Assembly: GCA_009838035.1 (NCBI GenBank)
Contig: VXSK01000004.1
Location: 186,001 to 250,000, forward strand
Source: Gammaproteobacteria bacterium
GTDB taxonomy: Bacteria > Pseudomonadota > Gammaproteobacteria > Steroidobacterales > Foliamicaceae
DNA: 64,000 nt
Reading direction: 5' to 3'
This document shows positions 46,123 to 55,253 of this stretch, one piece after another. The position numbers were made by a program, and so were the translations under genes. How positions within the stretch are numbered: position 1 is the stretch's first letter; every line of letters starts with the position of its first letter. The notes beneath the pieces are model-generated. The model saw only the letters and a program-made list of their open reading frames with translations. It had not been told where the DNA came from and ran no database searches.

Positions 46123-48165
46123 GTGTCCGGTCGTGCCGGAGGTTCAGGCTCTCGCGGTGATTCCGGGGGCCGGGAACGAGGCGGGGCCAATCCCGCGCTG
46201 GCCGCCATTCAGGCCAGGATTGTGGGGAAGCAGTATGACGAAGCACTGTCCGACCTCTACGACATCCTCAGGGACGAGCCGGAAAACACCGACGCGCTGT
46301 ACATGAGTGCGGTCTGCCGCCGCTACCGGCGCGAGTTCGATTCGGCGCTGGCGCAGATCGCCAGACTGAAAGCTCTTGCGCCCGAGAACGGCCGGGCGCA
46401 CCAGGAGGAGGGTCACGCGTACCGTGACATGGGCCGGCCCGACCATGCGCTACGGGCGTATGCGCAGGCGTGCCGGTTCAACCCGGCGCTGGTGGCGAGC
46501 TGGAGGGGCCAACTCAATATCCTGGCCCGGAGCGGGCGCCTCCGGGAGGCGGCGCAAGTGAAAGCCCAGATTGACCATCTTGAACAGTTGCCGCGGCCTC
46601 TCGTCATCGTCCTCGACCTCATGAGCCAGGGCAAGCTGCTCAAGGCGGAGGACCTGTGCCGCAGGTTTCTCAGGAAGGTACCGCATCACGTGGAAGCCAT
46701 GCGGCTGCTGGCCGACATCGGCATACGTTTCGGCGTCCTGGCGGACGCCGAATTCCTGCTGGAGTCGGCGCACGAGTTCGAACCGAACAACGTGCGGGTG
46801 CACATGGACTACATCCAGGCGCTCAGGAAGCGCCAGAAATTCGAAAAGGCCCTCGAGCAGGCCAGGCTATTGCTTGAGACCTCGCCCGGCAATCCGCAGT
46901 TCCAGTCGATCTACGCGATCGAATGCATGCAAACCGGCGACTACGACGAGGCGCTGGGCCTTTTCGACCGGGTGCTGGAGAAAATTCCGGGCGACCCGGT
47001 CACGCTCACCTCGAAGGGCCACGCGCTCAAGACCCACGGCCAGTACGATGAGGCTGTCGCCTCCTACCGGGCGGCGCTTGAGACCCAGCCGCGCCACGGC
47101 GAAGCCTGGTATTCGCTGTCCAACCTGAAGGTCTATTCGTTCAGCGACCGCGAACTCGAGCGGATGCATGCGCAGGTGCGCGGCGACGAACTGTCCCACG
47201 CCGACCGCGTACATTTGAACTTCGCCCTGGGCAAAGCGTACGAGGACCGCGAGGACTTCGAGGCCTCGTTCCGTTTTTACGAACAGGGCAACGGCTCGAA
47301 GAAGGCTGCGAGCCGCTACGACGCGGACAAGATGACGGAGGAACTGCGCGCCCAGCAGCGGGTGTGTACCGCCGGGGTGCTGTCGCGCGGTGTGGACGCG
47401 GGGCATTTCGCGGGAGATCCTGTTTTCGTTGTCGGGCTGCCCCGCGCCGGATCAACCCTGCTGGAACAGATTCTTTCGTCCCATTCGCGGGTGGACGGAA
47501 CCCTGGAGCTGCCAAACGTCCTGTCGCTGGCGCAGCAGTTGCGGCGGCGCGGGCGCAGCGGGCCCGAGCCGGACTATCCCGACATCCTGGCGGAGTTGTC
47601 CGATGATGAGCTCCGCCAGTTCGGGCAGCAATACATCGACGACACGCGGATTCACCGCCAAAGCGCGCCGTTTTTCGTCGACAAGATGCCGAACAACTTT
47701 CGCCATATCGGACTGATTCACCTGATGCTGCCCAACGCGAAGATCATCGACGCCAGGCGCCACCCCATGGCCTGTGGATTCAGCGGCTACAAGCAGCTCT
47801 TTGCCGAGGGCCAGCAATTCACCTACGACCTGGCGGACCTCGGACAGTACTATCGCGATTACGTGGAACTGATGGACCACTGGGACGCCGAGCTTCCGGG
47901 CAAGGTGCTGTGCGTCCAGTACGAGGATGTGGTGAGCGACCTGGAAACCCAGGTGCGCCGGATTCTCGACCACTGCGGACTCGAATTCGAACCGGGCTGC
48001 CTGAGCTTTTACCGTACGGACCGGGCGGTCCGCACGCCCAGTTCCGAACAGGTGCGGCAGCCCATATTCAAGGCGGGGCTCGACTACTGGCGCAACTACG
48101 AGTCCTGGCTCGATCCGCTCAAGGACGCGCTGGGCGAAGACATCCGGCGGCGCTACGCGATATGA
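46123..48165 (+). CDS. TPR-repeat sulfotransferase
   Basis: This 680-residue protein has about 8-10 tetratricopeptide repeats (residues about 25-400; QYDEALSDLYDILRDEPEN, DYDEALGLFDRVLEKIPGD) followed by a PAPS-dependent sulfotransferase domain. The PAPS-binding loop is VGLPRAGSTLLEQILSSHS near residue 436, with the 3'-phosphate region IDARRHPMACGFSGYKQLF further on. The acceptor is unknown. The start is set at GTG 46123; the first 25 residues are Gly/Arg-rich and a later start is possible. It overlaps the BCCT gene by 4 nt. Confidence 0.88.
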   Translation: MSGRAGGSGSRGDSGGRERGGANPALAAIQARIVGKQYDEALSDLYDILRDEPENTDALYMSAVCRRYRREFDSALAQIARLKALAPENGRAHQEEGHAYRDMGRPDHALRAYAQACRFNPALVASWRGQLNILARSGRLREAAQVKAQIDHLEQLPRPLVIVLDLMSQGKLLKAEDLCRRFLRKVPHHVEAMRLLADIGIRFGVLADAEFLLESAHEFEPNNVRVHMDYIQALRKRQKFEKALEQARLLLETSPGNPQFQSIYAIECMQTGDYDEALGLFDRVLEKIPGDPVTLTSKGHALKTHGQYDEAVASYRAALETQPRHGEAWYSLSNLKVYSFSDRELERMHAQVRGDELSHADRVHLNFALGKAYEDREDFEASFRFYEQGNGSKKAASRYDADKMTEELRAQQRVCTAGVLSRGVDAGHFAGDPVFVVGLPRAGSTLLEQILSSHSRVDGTLELPNVLSLAQQLRRRGRSGPEPDYPDILAELSDDELRQFGQQYIDDTRIHRQSAPFFVDKMPNNFRHIGLIHLMLPNAKIIDARRHPMACGFSGYKQLFAEGQQFTYDLADLGQYYRDYVELMDHWDAELPGKVLCVQYEDVVSDLETQVRRILDHCGLEFEPGCLSFYRTDRAVRTPSSEQVRQPIFKAGLDYWRNYESWLDPLKDALGEDIRRRYAI

Positions 48166-49712
48166 CGACTGAATCCACGGCGCGCGCTGCGCCCGACATC
48201 GGCCACGAGATCGGCGAGCAGAACATCCGGGTCTTCAATCTCGACATCCACAACCCGGTGTTCATCGTTTCCGCCGCTCTGGTGGTGATGCTCGTGATCG
48301 GCACGCTGTTGTTTCTTGACCAGGCAGCGACCCTGTTCGCCGATCTGAGGGTCTGGACGACCACGACGTTCGACTGGTTCTATTTTGCTGCGTCGAACCT
48401 GTTCGTCCTGTTCTGCTTCGGTATCGCGCTTTCCCCGTTGGGACGCATTCGCCTTGGCGGTCGGCGCGCAAAGCCGGAGTACGGCTATTCCGCGTGGCTG
48501 GCCATGCTGTTTGCGGCCGGCGTGGGCATCGGCCTGATGTTCTTCGGCGTCCTGGAGCCCGTGACCCACACGCTGACGCCTCCGCTTGGCATCGATCCCG
48601 CCGACACCGGCGCGGCCCGCGCCGCCGGCATGTCCGCCGCGATCCTGCATTGGGGGCTGCATGCATGGGCGATCTATGCGGTGGCCGGCCTGTCGCTTGC
48701 GTTCTTCTGTTTCAACCGCGGCATGCCGCTGACGCTGCGCTCCGGTTTCTTCCCGCTGATCGGCAAATCCGTCTGGGGGCCCTTCGGTCACATGGTGGAC
48801 GTTGTTGCGGTGCTGGCGACCCTTTTCGGGCTGGCGGTATCGCTGGGTTTCGGCGCCGAACAGATCGCCGGCGGGCTGCAATACCTGTTCGGAATTCCCG
48901 CGACCACGGTCACCCGGGCCATTCTGATCATGGTGATCATCGGCATCGCGCTGGCGTCCGTCATCGCGGGGCTGGACAAGGGCGTCAAGCGCCTGAGCTG
49001 GATCAACATGGTGCTTGCGGCCCTGTTGTGGCTGTTCGTACTGGTCGCGGGACCCACGCTGGTGATTCTCGCGACGATCGGCAAGGCGGGCGTCGACTAC
49101 ATCTATTACCTGCCGGCATTGAGCAACTGGATCGGCCGCGAAGACGTGGCTTTCGTGCGTGACTGGTCAACTTTCTACTGGGCCTGGTGGGTCGCCTGGG
49201 CGCCGTTCGTCGGCATGTTCATCGCGCGCATCAGTTTTGGACGCACGGTGCGCGAATTCATCACCTGGGTGCTGATCGTCCCCACGATCATCGGCATCCT
49301 CTGGATGGCGACGTTCGGCGGTGCCGCGTTGGACCAATACTTTTCCGACGGCTATACGGGCGTGGCGGAATCGGTGCCCGAACTGGCCTTGTTCAAGATG
49401 CTGGAGCCATTGCCGATGGCCGGATTCGTGTCCGCCGCCAGCGTACTCCTGATCACGATTTTCTTTGTCACGTCGGCCGATTCGGGATCGCTGGTCATGG
49501 ACACCATAACCGCCGGCGGCAAGATGGACGCGCCGGTGCAACAGCGCGCCTTCTGGTGCCTGCTGGCCGGCCTGGCGGCGATGGCACTGATGCTGGGCGG
49601 CGGCATGGCTTCGCTGCAGGCGCTGACTCTGGCGGTTGGCCTGCCTTTCACCCTGGTGCTGCTGTGCATGTGCGTCGGCCTTGTCAAGGGCCTGCGCGAG
49701 GAATTGGGCTAG
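48162..49712 (+). CDS. BCCT-family transporter (betaine/choline/carnitine type)
   Basis: This 516-residue inner-membrane transporter has about 12 membrane helices and two family blocks: GYSAWLAMLFAAGVGIGLMF and the tryptophan-rich FYWAWWVAWAPFVGMF, which includes the aromatic box that binds quaternary ammonium groups. FVTSADSGSLVMDTITAGG is also typical. Substrates of the family include glycine betaine, choline, carnitine and DMSP. Next to amine demethylation genes it is the likely importer of their substrate. The start ATG 48162 overlaps the sulfotransferase stop. The C-terminal regulatory tail of osmosensing BetP is absent, which fits uptake for catabolism. Confidence 0.93.
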   Translation: MTTESTARAAPDIGHEIGEQNIRVFNLDIHNPVFIVSAALVVMLVIGTLLFLDQAATLFADLRVWTTTTFDWFYFAASNLFVLFCFGIALSPLGRIRLGGRRAKPEYGYSAWLAMLFAAGVGIGLMFFGVLEPVTHTLTPPLGIDPADTGAARAAGMSAAILHWGLHAWAIYAVAGLSLAFFCFNRGMPLTLRSGFFPLIGKSVWGPFGHMVDVVAVLATLFGLAVSLGFGAEQIAGGLQYLFGIPATTVTRAILIMVIIGIALASVIAGLDKGVKRLSWINMVLAALLWLFVLVAGPTLVILATIGKAGVDYIYYLPALSNWIGREDVAFVRDWSTFYWAWWVAWAPFVGMFIARISFGRTVREFITWVLIVPTIIGILWMATFGGAALDQYFSDGYTGVAESVPELALFKMLEPLPMAGFVSAASVLLITIFFVTSADSGSLVMDTITAGGKMDAPVQQRAFWCLLAGLAAMALMLGGGMASLQALTLAVGLPFTLVLLCMCVGLVKGLREELG

Positions 49713-49738
49713 GAGGGCGGGGCGCCCTCGCTCCCGGG
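49713..49738. terminator. GAGGGCG hairpin, probable bidirectional terminator
   Basis: The perfect stem GAGGGCG-GGG-CGCCCTC starts right after the BCCT stop codon and is followed by GCTCCCGG, immediately before the stop of the convergent dioxygenase gene. On the minus strand it matches the repeat at 19344-19369. Confidence 0.6.
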
Positions 49739-49739
49739 G

Positions 49740-50555
49740 CTAGAAGGGGGTGTCGCCGGATACCGAGGCGCGCTGCATCTTGCGGTGCTGCGGCCAGTAG
49801 TCGGCCAGCGCGTAGTGGGAGGTGCAGCGGTTGTCCCAGATCGCCAGGGTGCCCGGGCGCCAGCGCAGCCGCACGCAGAATTCGGGCGTTTCGATGTGCT
49901 TGTACAGGAACTGAAGCAGGTTTTCACTCTCCTGGGGCGTGAAACCGTTGATGAAATTGGTAAAGAAACGGTTGACGAACAGTGACTTGCGGCCGGTCTT
50001 CGGGTGGGTCCTCACCAGCGGATGCGTGACCGGCGGAAATATTTCCTCGAACTCGCGCAGTTTCTCCTCGCTGTTCTCCCAGTTCCTCACGATCGGCTCG
50101 TAGTATCCGAGTATGGTGTGGGTGCAGGTCAGGCTGCCCAGTATCCGCTTCATTTCGTCCGAGAGCGATTCGTAGGCGCTGTAGTTGCAGGCCCACATCG
50201 TGTCGCCGCCCCCGTCGGGCACGACCAGCGCGTGCAGCATGTGCAGCGCCGGGGGTTGCGCCAGGCCGGTCATGTCCTGGTGAAAGGTATTGAGCGTGGG
50301 CGGCTTGCTCTTGTCGTTCTCCAGAAACAGCAGTTCCTGGTACTTGTGCGCCAGCGCCGGCTGGACGAAGCTCTCGCCGAAACGCCGGGAGAAATCGACA
50401 AGTTCGTCTCCGTTCAGGTCTTGATCTCGGAAAAACAGAACTCTGTGTTCCAGTATTCCTTGTTCGATCTCGTCGATGACGTCCTGTGCCAGGTCCGGCG
50501 AAAGCTCGATGCCCGAAACTTCCGCGCCCAGTTTTGCGACTCGCTCAAAATCCAT
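49740..50555 (-). CDS. TauD/TfdA-family Fe(II)/2-oxoglutarate dioxygenase
   Basis: This 271-residue enzyme of the taurine dioxygenase family has the iron ligands His92 and Asp94 (NTFHQDMTG) and His247 (TSHYALADYW), with R258 or R262 as the 2-oxoglutarate-binding arginine. Family members hydroxylate sulfonates, aryloxyacetates, quaternary amines or phosphonates and release succinate and CO2. The neighbouring BCCT transporter suggests a quaternary ammonium or sulfonate substrate, which is inference. It is co-directional with the hydrolase gene 3 bp upstream, so the two likely act together. Confidence 0.9.
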   Translation of the reverse strand: MDFERVAKLGAEVSGIELSPDLAQDVIDEIEQGILEHRVLFFRDQDLNGDELVDFSRRFGESFVQPALAHKYQELLFLENDKSKPPTLNTFHQDMTGLAQPPALHMLHALVVPDGGGDTMWACNYSAYESLSDEMKRILGSLTCTHTILGYYEPIVRNWENSEEKLREFEEIFPPVTHPLVRTHPKTGRKSLFVNRFFTNFINGFTPQESENLLQFLYKHIETPEFCVRLRWRPGTLAIWDNRCTSHYALADYWPQHRKMQRASVSGDTPF

Positions 50556-50558
50556 GAT

Positions 50559-51512
50559 TCATTGATCCAGAAATTCGCGGGAAACGGTAGCCAGCCGTTC
50601 TGCGCCTACATCGAATGCGCCGTGGCTCAGGTCGGGCATTTCCACCACCCGCACGTCCTTCAGGAGCTTCGCGGCTTCGCGGGACTGTTCCTGGAGATTG
50701 CCATGCGTGTTGGGCACCAGAACGGGCTGGCGCACCAGAGGCAGGCGCTCCTCGGCCGGATAGCTGAACACGCTGTGATAGGCCCACCACGCGTAGGGAC
50801 CCGACTGCAGGTGATCGACAAAGTGCGAAGCGCCGCGTTGCAACGAAACATCCGGGTGTCGGTCAGTCACCCAGAAGCGCCATACTTCCATGGCGTTCGA
50901 GCCGTCTTCCTGGAGCTCACTGGGCCGGGCGTACTGCTCATATAGCGCCTTGCGCTCCTCGCCAACGCGGTAGGGGATGCCGGGCAGCACCAGACGGCGC
51001 ACCAGATCCGGCCGGACAACGGCCAGTTCCGCAGCGATGAAGGTTCCCGTGTGGTAGCCGATCACGTCCACGGCGCCTTCGCCATCCGCCCCGTAGCCGA
51101 GCGCGACCAGCGTGTCGGCCGCGGCGCCGGCAAGTTCGCTCATCGGCTGCGGTTCAGGCGGCGGGTCCGATTTGCCGTAGCCCGGCGTATCCATCGCCAT
51201 GACCCGCCGGTCGACGCTCATCGCCAGCATGTAATCGCGATAGAAGTCTCCCGACAAGGCCGTGGGATGAAAGCACATTAACGGCGTGCGCCCTGCGGTT
51301 TCATCAAGGGCTTCGGCAATATGCACATGCACCTGGCCGAAGCGCCCGTCCACGTAGCGCCTGCGGATCCGCCGCGCGGCCGCTGACGGCGCCGATTCGG
51401 TTGCCGCAAGCGCCTGGTCCGCGCCTGTCCGGCCCCAGACGTATGCCAGCGGCGCGGCCAGCATAGTCTGGACCAGCCGCCGCCGATGAATCCGTACTTT
51501 GTTTTCCCGCAC
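50559..51512 (-). CDS. Alpha/beta-hydrolase-fold protein, probable Tat export, His at the nucleophile position
   Basis: This is a 317-residue protein with an N-terminal twin-arginine-like leader (IHRRRLVQTMLAAPLAYVWG) and an alpha/beta-hydrolase core: CFHPTALSGDFY, MDTPGYGKSDPP and the elbow VDVIGYHTGTFIAAELA. The elbow has His154 where Ser is expected, as in the paralogue at 25786. A C-terminal His in DLSHGAFD is present here but not in that paralogue. GTG 51512 is preceded by GGGAG at 7-8 nt and gives an N-terminus that starts just before the leader; upstream TTG 51554 is less likely. It lies 3 bp before the dioxygenase gene. Confidence 0.8.
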   Translation of the reverse strand: MRENKVRIHRRRLVQTMLAAPLAYVWGRTGADQALAATESAPSAAARRIRRRYVDGRFGQVHVHIAEALDETAGRTPLMCFHPTALSGDFYRDYMLAMSVDRRVMAMDTPGYGKSDPPPEPQPMSELAGAAADTLVALGYGADGEGAVDVIGYHTGTFIAAELAVVRPDLVRRLVLPGIPYRVGEERKALYEQYARPSELQEDGSNAMEVWRFWVTDRHPDVSLQRGASHFVDHLQSGPYAWWAYHSVFSYPAEERLPLVRQPVLVPNTHGNLQEQSREAAKLLKDVRVVEMPDLSHGAFDVGAERLATVSREFLDQ

Positions 51513-51631
51513 TCTGTTCTCCCTGGCGCGTTGTCCGGAATCCTCCGGGCGCAACCGGGCGAATCTTATCAGGCAGCCGCACGTCCCGGAAGTGATTTCC
51601 CGCCCGGCGGCATAGCGGGTAAGGTAGTGTC

Positions 51632-53689
51632 GTGAAACAGAACATTGCTCACGTCGCGAGAGTTTTCGGAGTTTTCTTCGCGCAGGCGGCGCTCGCCCTT
51701 GCGTGCCTTGCGCAGGAGCAACCGGCGGCGGAAAATCCCGGTATCACGGTCTTCCCGGCGTCTTTCTACGCGGACGGCGAACCAGTCAGTGCAATGGACG
51801 TCATTAACCGCACGCCGGGTTTCATCTTCGAGCGTGGAAACAACGACATGCGCGGCCTGGAGAGCGCCGCGGGCAACGTGCTGATAGACGGCCGCTGGCC
51901 GACCATCAAGGCCAACACCCTGCAGGAGGTGCTCACCGCCATTCCTTTCGCGGTCATCGAGCAGGTGGAAGTGATACGCGCGGACGCCGCGGACTTCGAC
52001 ACGATGGGACGCCAGGTCGTCGTCAACGTCGTTCGCAAGGCGGGCGGTAAATCCACGCTGATCACCGAAGCGGCGGTCAAGAAGTACACCGACAACGACC
52101 GTGAATTCGGCGGTACCGCGCGGGCCGAGTACTCGAGGAGTTCGGGGCGCTTCAATTTCGATGCGAGCCTTGTCTACGAGAACGAACAATTCGAATGGGG
52201 AACGGGAGAGGGACCGTACACCCTGACGGCCGTGGATCCCCGGTCCTCGCTCAGTGGCCGGTTCGATATCGACGACTGGTCCAGGAGCGTGCACGCCACG
52301 GCCAGCGGCAACTACGCATGGGACCGTTTCGACCTCGGATTGAACCTTACGGCCAAGACGTCGACCCTGATTCTCGACCGGCTGGGCAACTACGAGACTG
52401 CGGGCGGCGAGCCGTACGATCAGATCGTCGACATCGAGCGGGGGAACGACGTATTCGAGGTGGGTTCGGACATCGCGATCAACCTGGCCGACAACCGGCG
52501 CCTGAACGCCAAATTTCTCCATCGGCTGGAGTCGTTGGGCAGCGACTCGTACCTGCAAGTCGGTTCCCGGGAGACCCTGGCCGACGACGAGTTCGACTGG
52601 ACCGAGACCGCGGCTCGCGCAATCTACCGGTGGGACCTGTCCGATCCCCTGAGCCTGGAATTTGGAGCCGAGGCTGCCTTCAACGAGCTGGACAGTTTCG
52701 TCGAGGTCAGCGTGGCCGGCGCCCCCCTTGATCTGCCGAATGACAACGTCACGGTTCAGGAGGACCGCTACCAGGCGTTCGCCAAGGCCATTTTCCGGGT
52801 CCGGCCCAACCTGTCATTCGAAGGCGGCCTGGCGTTCGAGCATTCGAGTCTGGAGCAGAGCGGCGACGCCAATCTCATCAAGCACTTCGACTACCTCAAG
52901 CCGCGCCTGACGGCGACCTGGTCGATCAACAGCGTGACCGACGTCCGGCTGCGCGTGGAGAAAGTCGTGGGGCAACTCAATTTCTACTCGTTCGCCGCAT
53001 CGCCGTCGCTGGAGTGGGACATTCTGTCCGCCGGCAATGCCGATCTGGAACCGGAAGAGTCAACGGATTACGAACTGCAACTGGAACGCAGGTTCTGGGG
53101 AAGGGGCTCGGCCATCCTGACCTACACCCGTTACCGGTTCGACAACGCGCTGGATTATGTTCCCGTGGGTCTGGGCTTCGACGCGCGGGGCAACGCGGGC
53201 CAGGCGACGCGCGGCAAGTGGATCCTGGTGACGAACTTCCCGCTGGACCCGCTGGGTTGGAAAGGAGCGACGTGGCGGTCGAGGACCGTGCATTTCGATT
53301 CCCGGATCACCGACCCCTTCACCGGCGAAACACGGCGCCGATCGGGCCGTGATTCGTTCGTGGGGTTCATCGGCCTCACCTGGGAATTGCCGCGATGGAA
53401 TTCCGTCGTGGGGCTTGACGGATTCATTGGCTTTCAGGAGCGTGTCTGGCGCATTTCGGAGGAGCGGCTTATCAAGGAAGCCCCCTTGCCGATGAACATC
53501 TGGTGGGACCGGACCTTCGGCGAGGATCTCTCCGTTCGCTTCGAGATCATGAACGCGACGCCGGCGCGGCGCACGCGAACCCGCGATATTTATGAGGCAG
53601 GCCGTTCCGGCGGCGCGATTTCCGCGGTGGAAGAGCGCAAGACCGAGCAGGCGATGCACTTCATGCTGCGGATACGCAAACGCTTCTAG
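51632..53689 (+). CDS. TonB-dependent receptor-like outer-membrane protein
   Basis: This 685-residue protein has a signal peptide (about residues 1-27), a plug domain with MDVINRTPGFIFERGNNDMRG, VLIDGRWPTIKA and VEVIRADAADFDTMGRQ, and a beta-barrel ending in LRIRKRF. The subgroup lacks a clear TonB box and resembles barrels with a reduced plug. The ligand is unknown. The start is GTG 51632, 119 bp from the divergent hydrolase start. No cobalamin riboswitch is present upstream. It meets the second mttB-type gene tail to tail 6 bp away. Confidence 0.85.
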   Translation: MKQNIAHVARVFGVFFAQAALALACLAQEQPAAENPGITVFPASFYADGEPVSAMDVINRTPGFIFERGNNDMRGLESAAGNVLIDGRWPTIKANTLQEVLTAIPFAVIEQVEVIRADAADFDTMGRQVVVNVVRKAGGKSTLITEAAVKKYTDNDREFGGTARAEYSRSSGRFNFDASLVYENEQFEWGTGEGPYTLTAVDPRSSLSGRFDIDDWSRSVHATASGNYAWDRFDLGLNLTAKTSTLILDRLGNYETAGGEPYDQIVDIERGNDVFEVGSDIAINLADNRRLNAKFLHRLESLGSDSYLQVGSRETLADDEFDWTETAARAIYRWDLSDPLSLEFGAEAAFNELDSFVEVSVAGAPLDLPNDNVTVQEDRYQAFAKAIFRVRPNLSFEGGLAFEHSSLEQSGDANLIKHFDYLKPRLTATWSINSVTDVRLRVEKVVGQLNFYSFAASPSLEWDILSAGNADLEPEESTDYELQLERRFWGRGSAILTYTRYRFDNALDYVPVGLGFDARGNAGQATRGKWILVTNFPLDPLGWKGATWRSRTVHFDSRITDPFTGETRRRSGRDSFVGFIGLTWELPRWNSVVGLDGFIGFQERVWRISEERLIKEAPLPMNIWWDRTFGEDLSVRFEIMNATPARRTRTRDIYEAGRSGGAISAVEERKTEQAMHFMLRIRKRF

Positions 53690-53695
53690 CCAGCG

Positions 53696-55237
53696 TCAGC
53701 GGCTCATGGCTGTCGGGGAGAGAAGGATCGGGAATTCGGACCGTATGAGGGCGTCGATATCGTCGGCGACGTGGCGCGGCGCGGGCCGGGCGAGAACCTC
53801 CCGGGTCTTCTCGAGCGCCTTTTGCAGCATTACCGGCTTGCCCTGCTCCTCCCAGACGGTCGGGCTGTTGCGGTCGCCGAAGTCGGGATAGATGTACTCG
53901 CTTTGCATCACCTGCAGGGTGTTCCCCGACCCCAGGTAGTGTCCTTCGCCACTGAAGCAGATCTGCTGGATCTCGGCGAAGCTCAACGTATCGGAGTTGA
54001 CTTCGATGCCGCGCGTAACGCGCCCGATTGCGCCAAGGACGTCGTTGTCCAGCAACAGGCTCTCCGGGCAGGTTCCCAGCAGGCTGGCGTACATGCCGGC
54101 CGACTCGTAAACGATGTTCGCCCCGGACAAGGCGGCGGACAGCACCGTTGCGGCGCGTTCCGCCCCGGCCTGAAAATCCGGAAACTTGCCGTCGGTCATG
54201 CCGCAGGCGGTGCCGAAGGGAAGGTCGAAATGGATACCGATCTGGGCGCAGGCGGCGGACAGCAGACCCTGCTCCGGGGAGCCGCCGCTCATCGCTCCGG
54301 TACGCAGATCCGAAACGAACGGCCAGGCGCCGAGAATCGCCGGCGCGCCGGGCCGGATCGCGTTGACATAAACCAGCCCGCCGAGGCACTCGGCCCACGC
54401 TTGCGAGACTGCCCCGGCCAGGTAGGCGGGGGTGGTCGCGCCGGCCTGGCCGGCCGATAACAGCAGCACCGGCATGCCGCCCTCAACGGCCACCCGCAGG
54501 CATTCGAGGGCGTCGATGGCGAACTTCATCGGCGGCACCACAAAGCAGTTGGACTGACTCACGAAGGGACGCGCGCGCCACAGGTCCTCGCCGCCGGCGA
54601 TGAGATGCAGCATCTCAAGACTCTTCTCCACATGCCCGGGAAGCGTCCAGCTCGAACCGACGTGCTTGCTCGTGCCCATGACCGAGCAGTAGAGCGTATT
54701 GACGTCCATCTCGTAGTTGTCGGGAATGTCCCGCGGAACGCAGGTGCGCTGGAACATGTGTATGTGCTCGCAGCTATCGACGATACGCGCCATGTCGTAC
54801 AGGTCCTGCGCCAGGGAATCCCTGTAGAGATTGTTCTCCGTGTCGGCGACCATGACAGCGGCGCCGGCGGTGGAGAAGTGCACTCGGGCGCCGCTCAGAT
54901 CCAGGTCGTTGCGCGGATCCTGACCGTGCAGCACGAGATTTCGCCGGGCCTGCTCAAGGGTTCGCTCGACCAGATTTCCCGGCATGCGCAAACGTCCGTC
55001 CTCGCCAAGCACGGCGCCGGCCGCCGTGCAGGTTTCAATGCAGTGAGGGGTGGCGTCGGCAAATCCCACTTCAGCGAGAATTCTGAAGGCGTTGTCCACG
55101 ATTGCTGCCATGCCGGCCTCGGACAAGGGCCGGAACTGTCCGCCGGTGTGTCCCGGGCGAACCGGTTTGATCGCTTCGGCGAGGGGCGCGGCGCGCTCGG
55201 CCCTTCGCGCCCTTCTACCGCCTGATCTTCGAGGCAT
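53696..55237 (-). CDS. MttB-family corrinoid-dependent methyltransferase without pyrrolysine, copy 2
   Basis: This 513-residue MttB-superfamily protein is distinct from copy 1 (39967-41529), with low visible identity outside barrel motifs. Landmarks are FRILAEVGFADATPHCIE, NLVLHGQDPRNDLDLSGARV, PVLLLSAGQAGATTPAYLAG and YLGSGNTLQVMQSEYIYPDF. There is no in-frame amber codon. The N-terminal 15 residues hold seven arginines (MPRRSGGRRARRAER). It is downstream of the corrinoid-protein and 'virulence factor' genes in a three-gene operon, so that corrinoid protein is probably its methyl acceptor. The substrate is unknown; a methylated amine is expected. Confidence 0.88.
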   Translation of the reverse strand: MPRRSGGRRARRAERAAPLAEAIKPVRPGHTGGQFRPLSEAGMAAIVDNAFRILAEVGFADATPHCIETCTAAGAVLGEDGRLRMPGNLVERTLEQARRNLVLHGQDPRNDLDLSGARVHFSTAGAAVMVADTENNLYRDSLAQDLYDMARIVDSCEHIHMFQRTCVPRDIPDNYEMDVNTLYCSVMGTSKHVGSSWTLPGHVEKSLEMLHLIAGGEDLWRARPFVSQSNCFVVPPMKFAIDALECLRVAVEGGMPVLLLSAGQAGATTPAYLAGAVSQAWAECLGGLVYVNAIRPGAPAILGAWPFVSDLRTGAMSGGSPEQGLLSAACAQIGIHFDLPFGTACGMTDGKFPDFQAGAERAATVLSAALSGANIVYESAGMYASLLGTCPESLLLDNDVLGAIGRVTRGIEVNSDTLSFAEIQQICFSGEGHYLGSGNTLQVMQSEYIYPDFGDRNSPTVWEEQGKPVMLQKALEKTREVLARPAPRHVADDIDALIRSEFPILLSPTAMSR

Positions 55238-55253
55238 GGCTGCTCTCCCTCCT

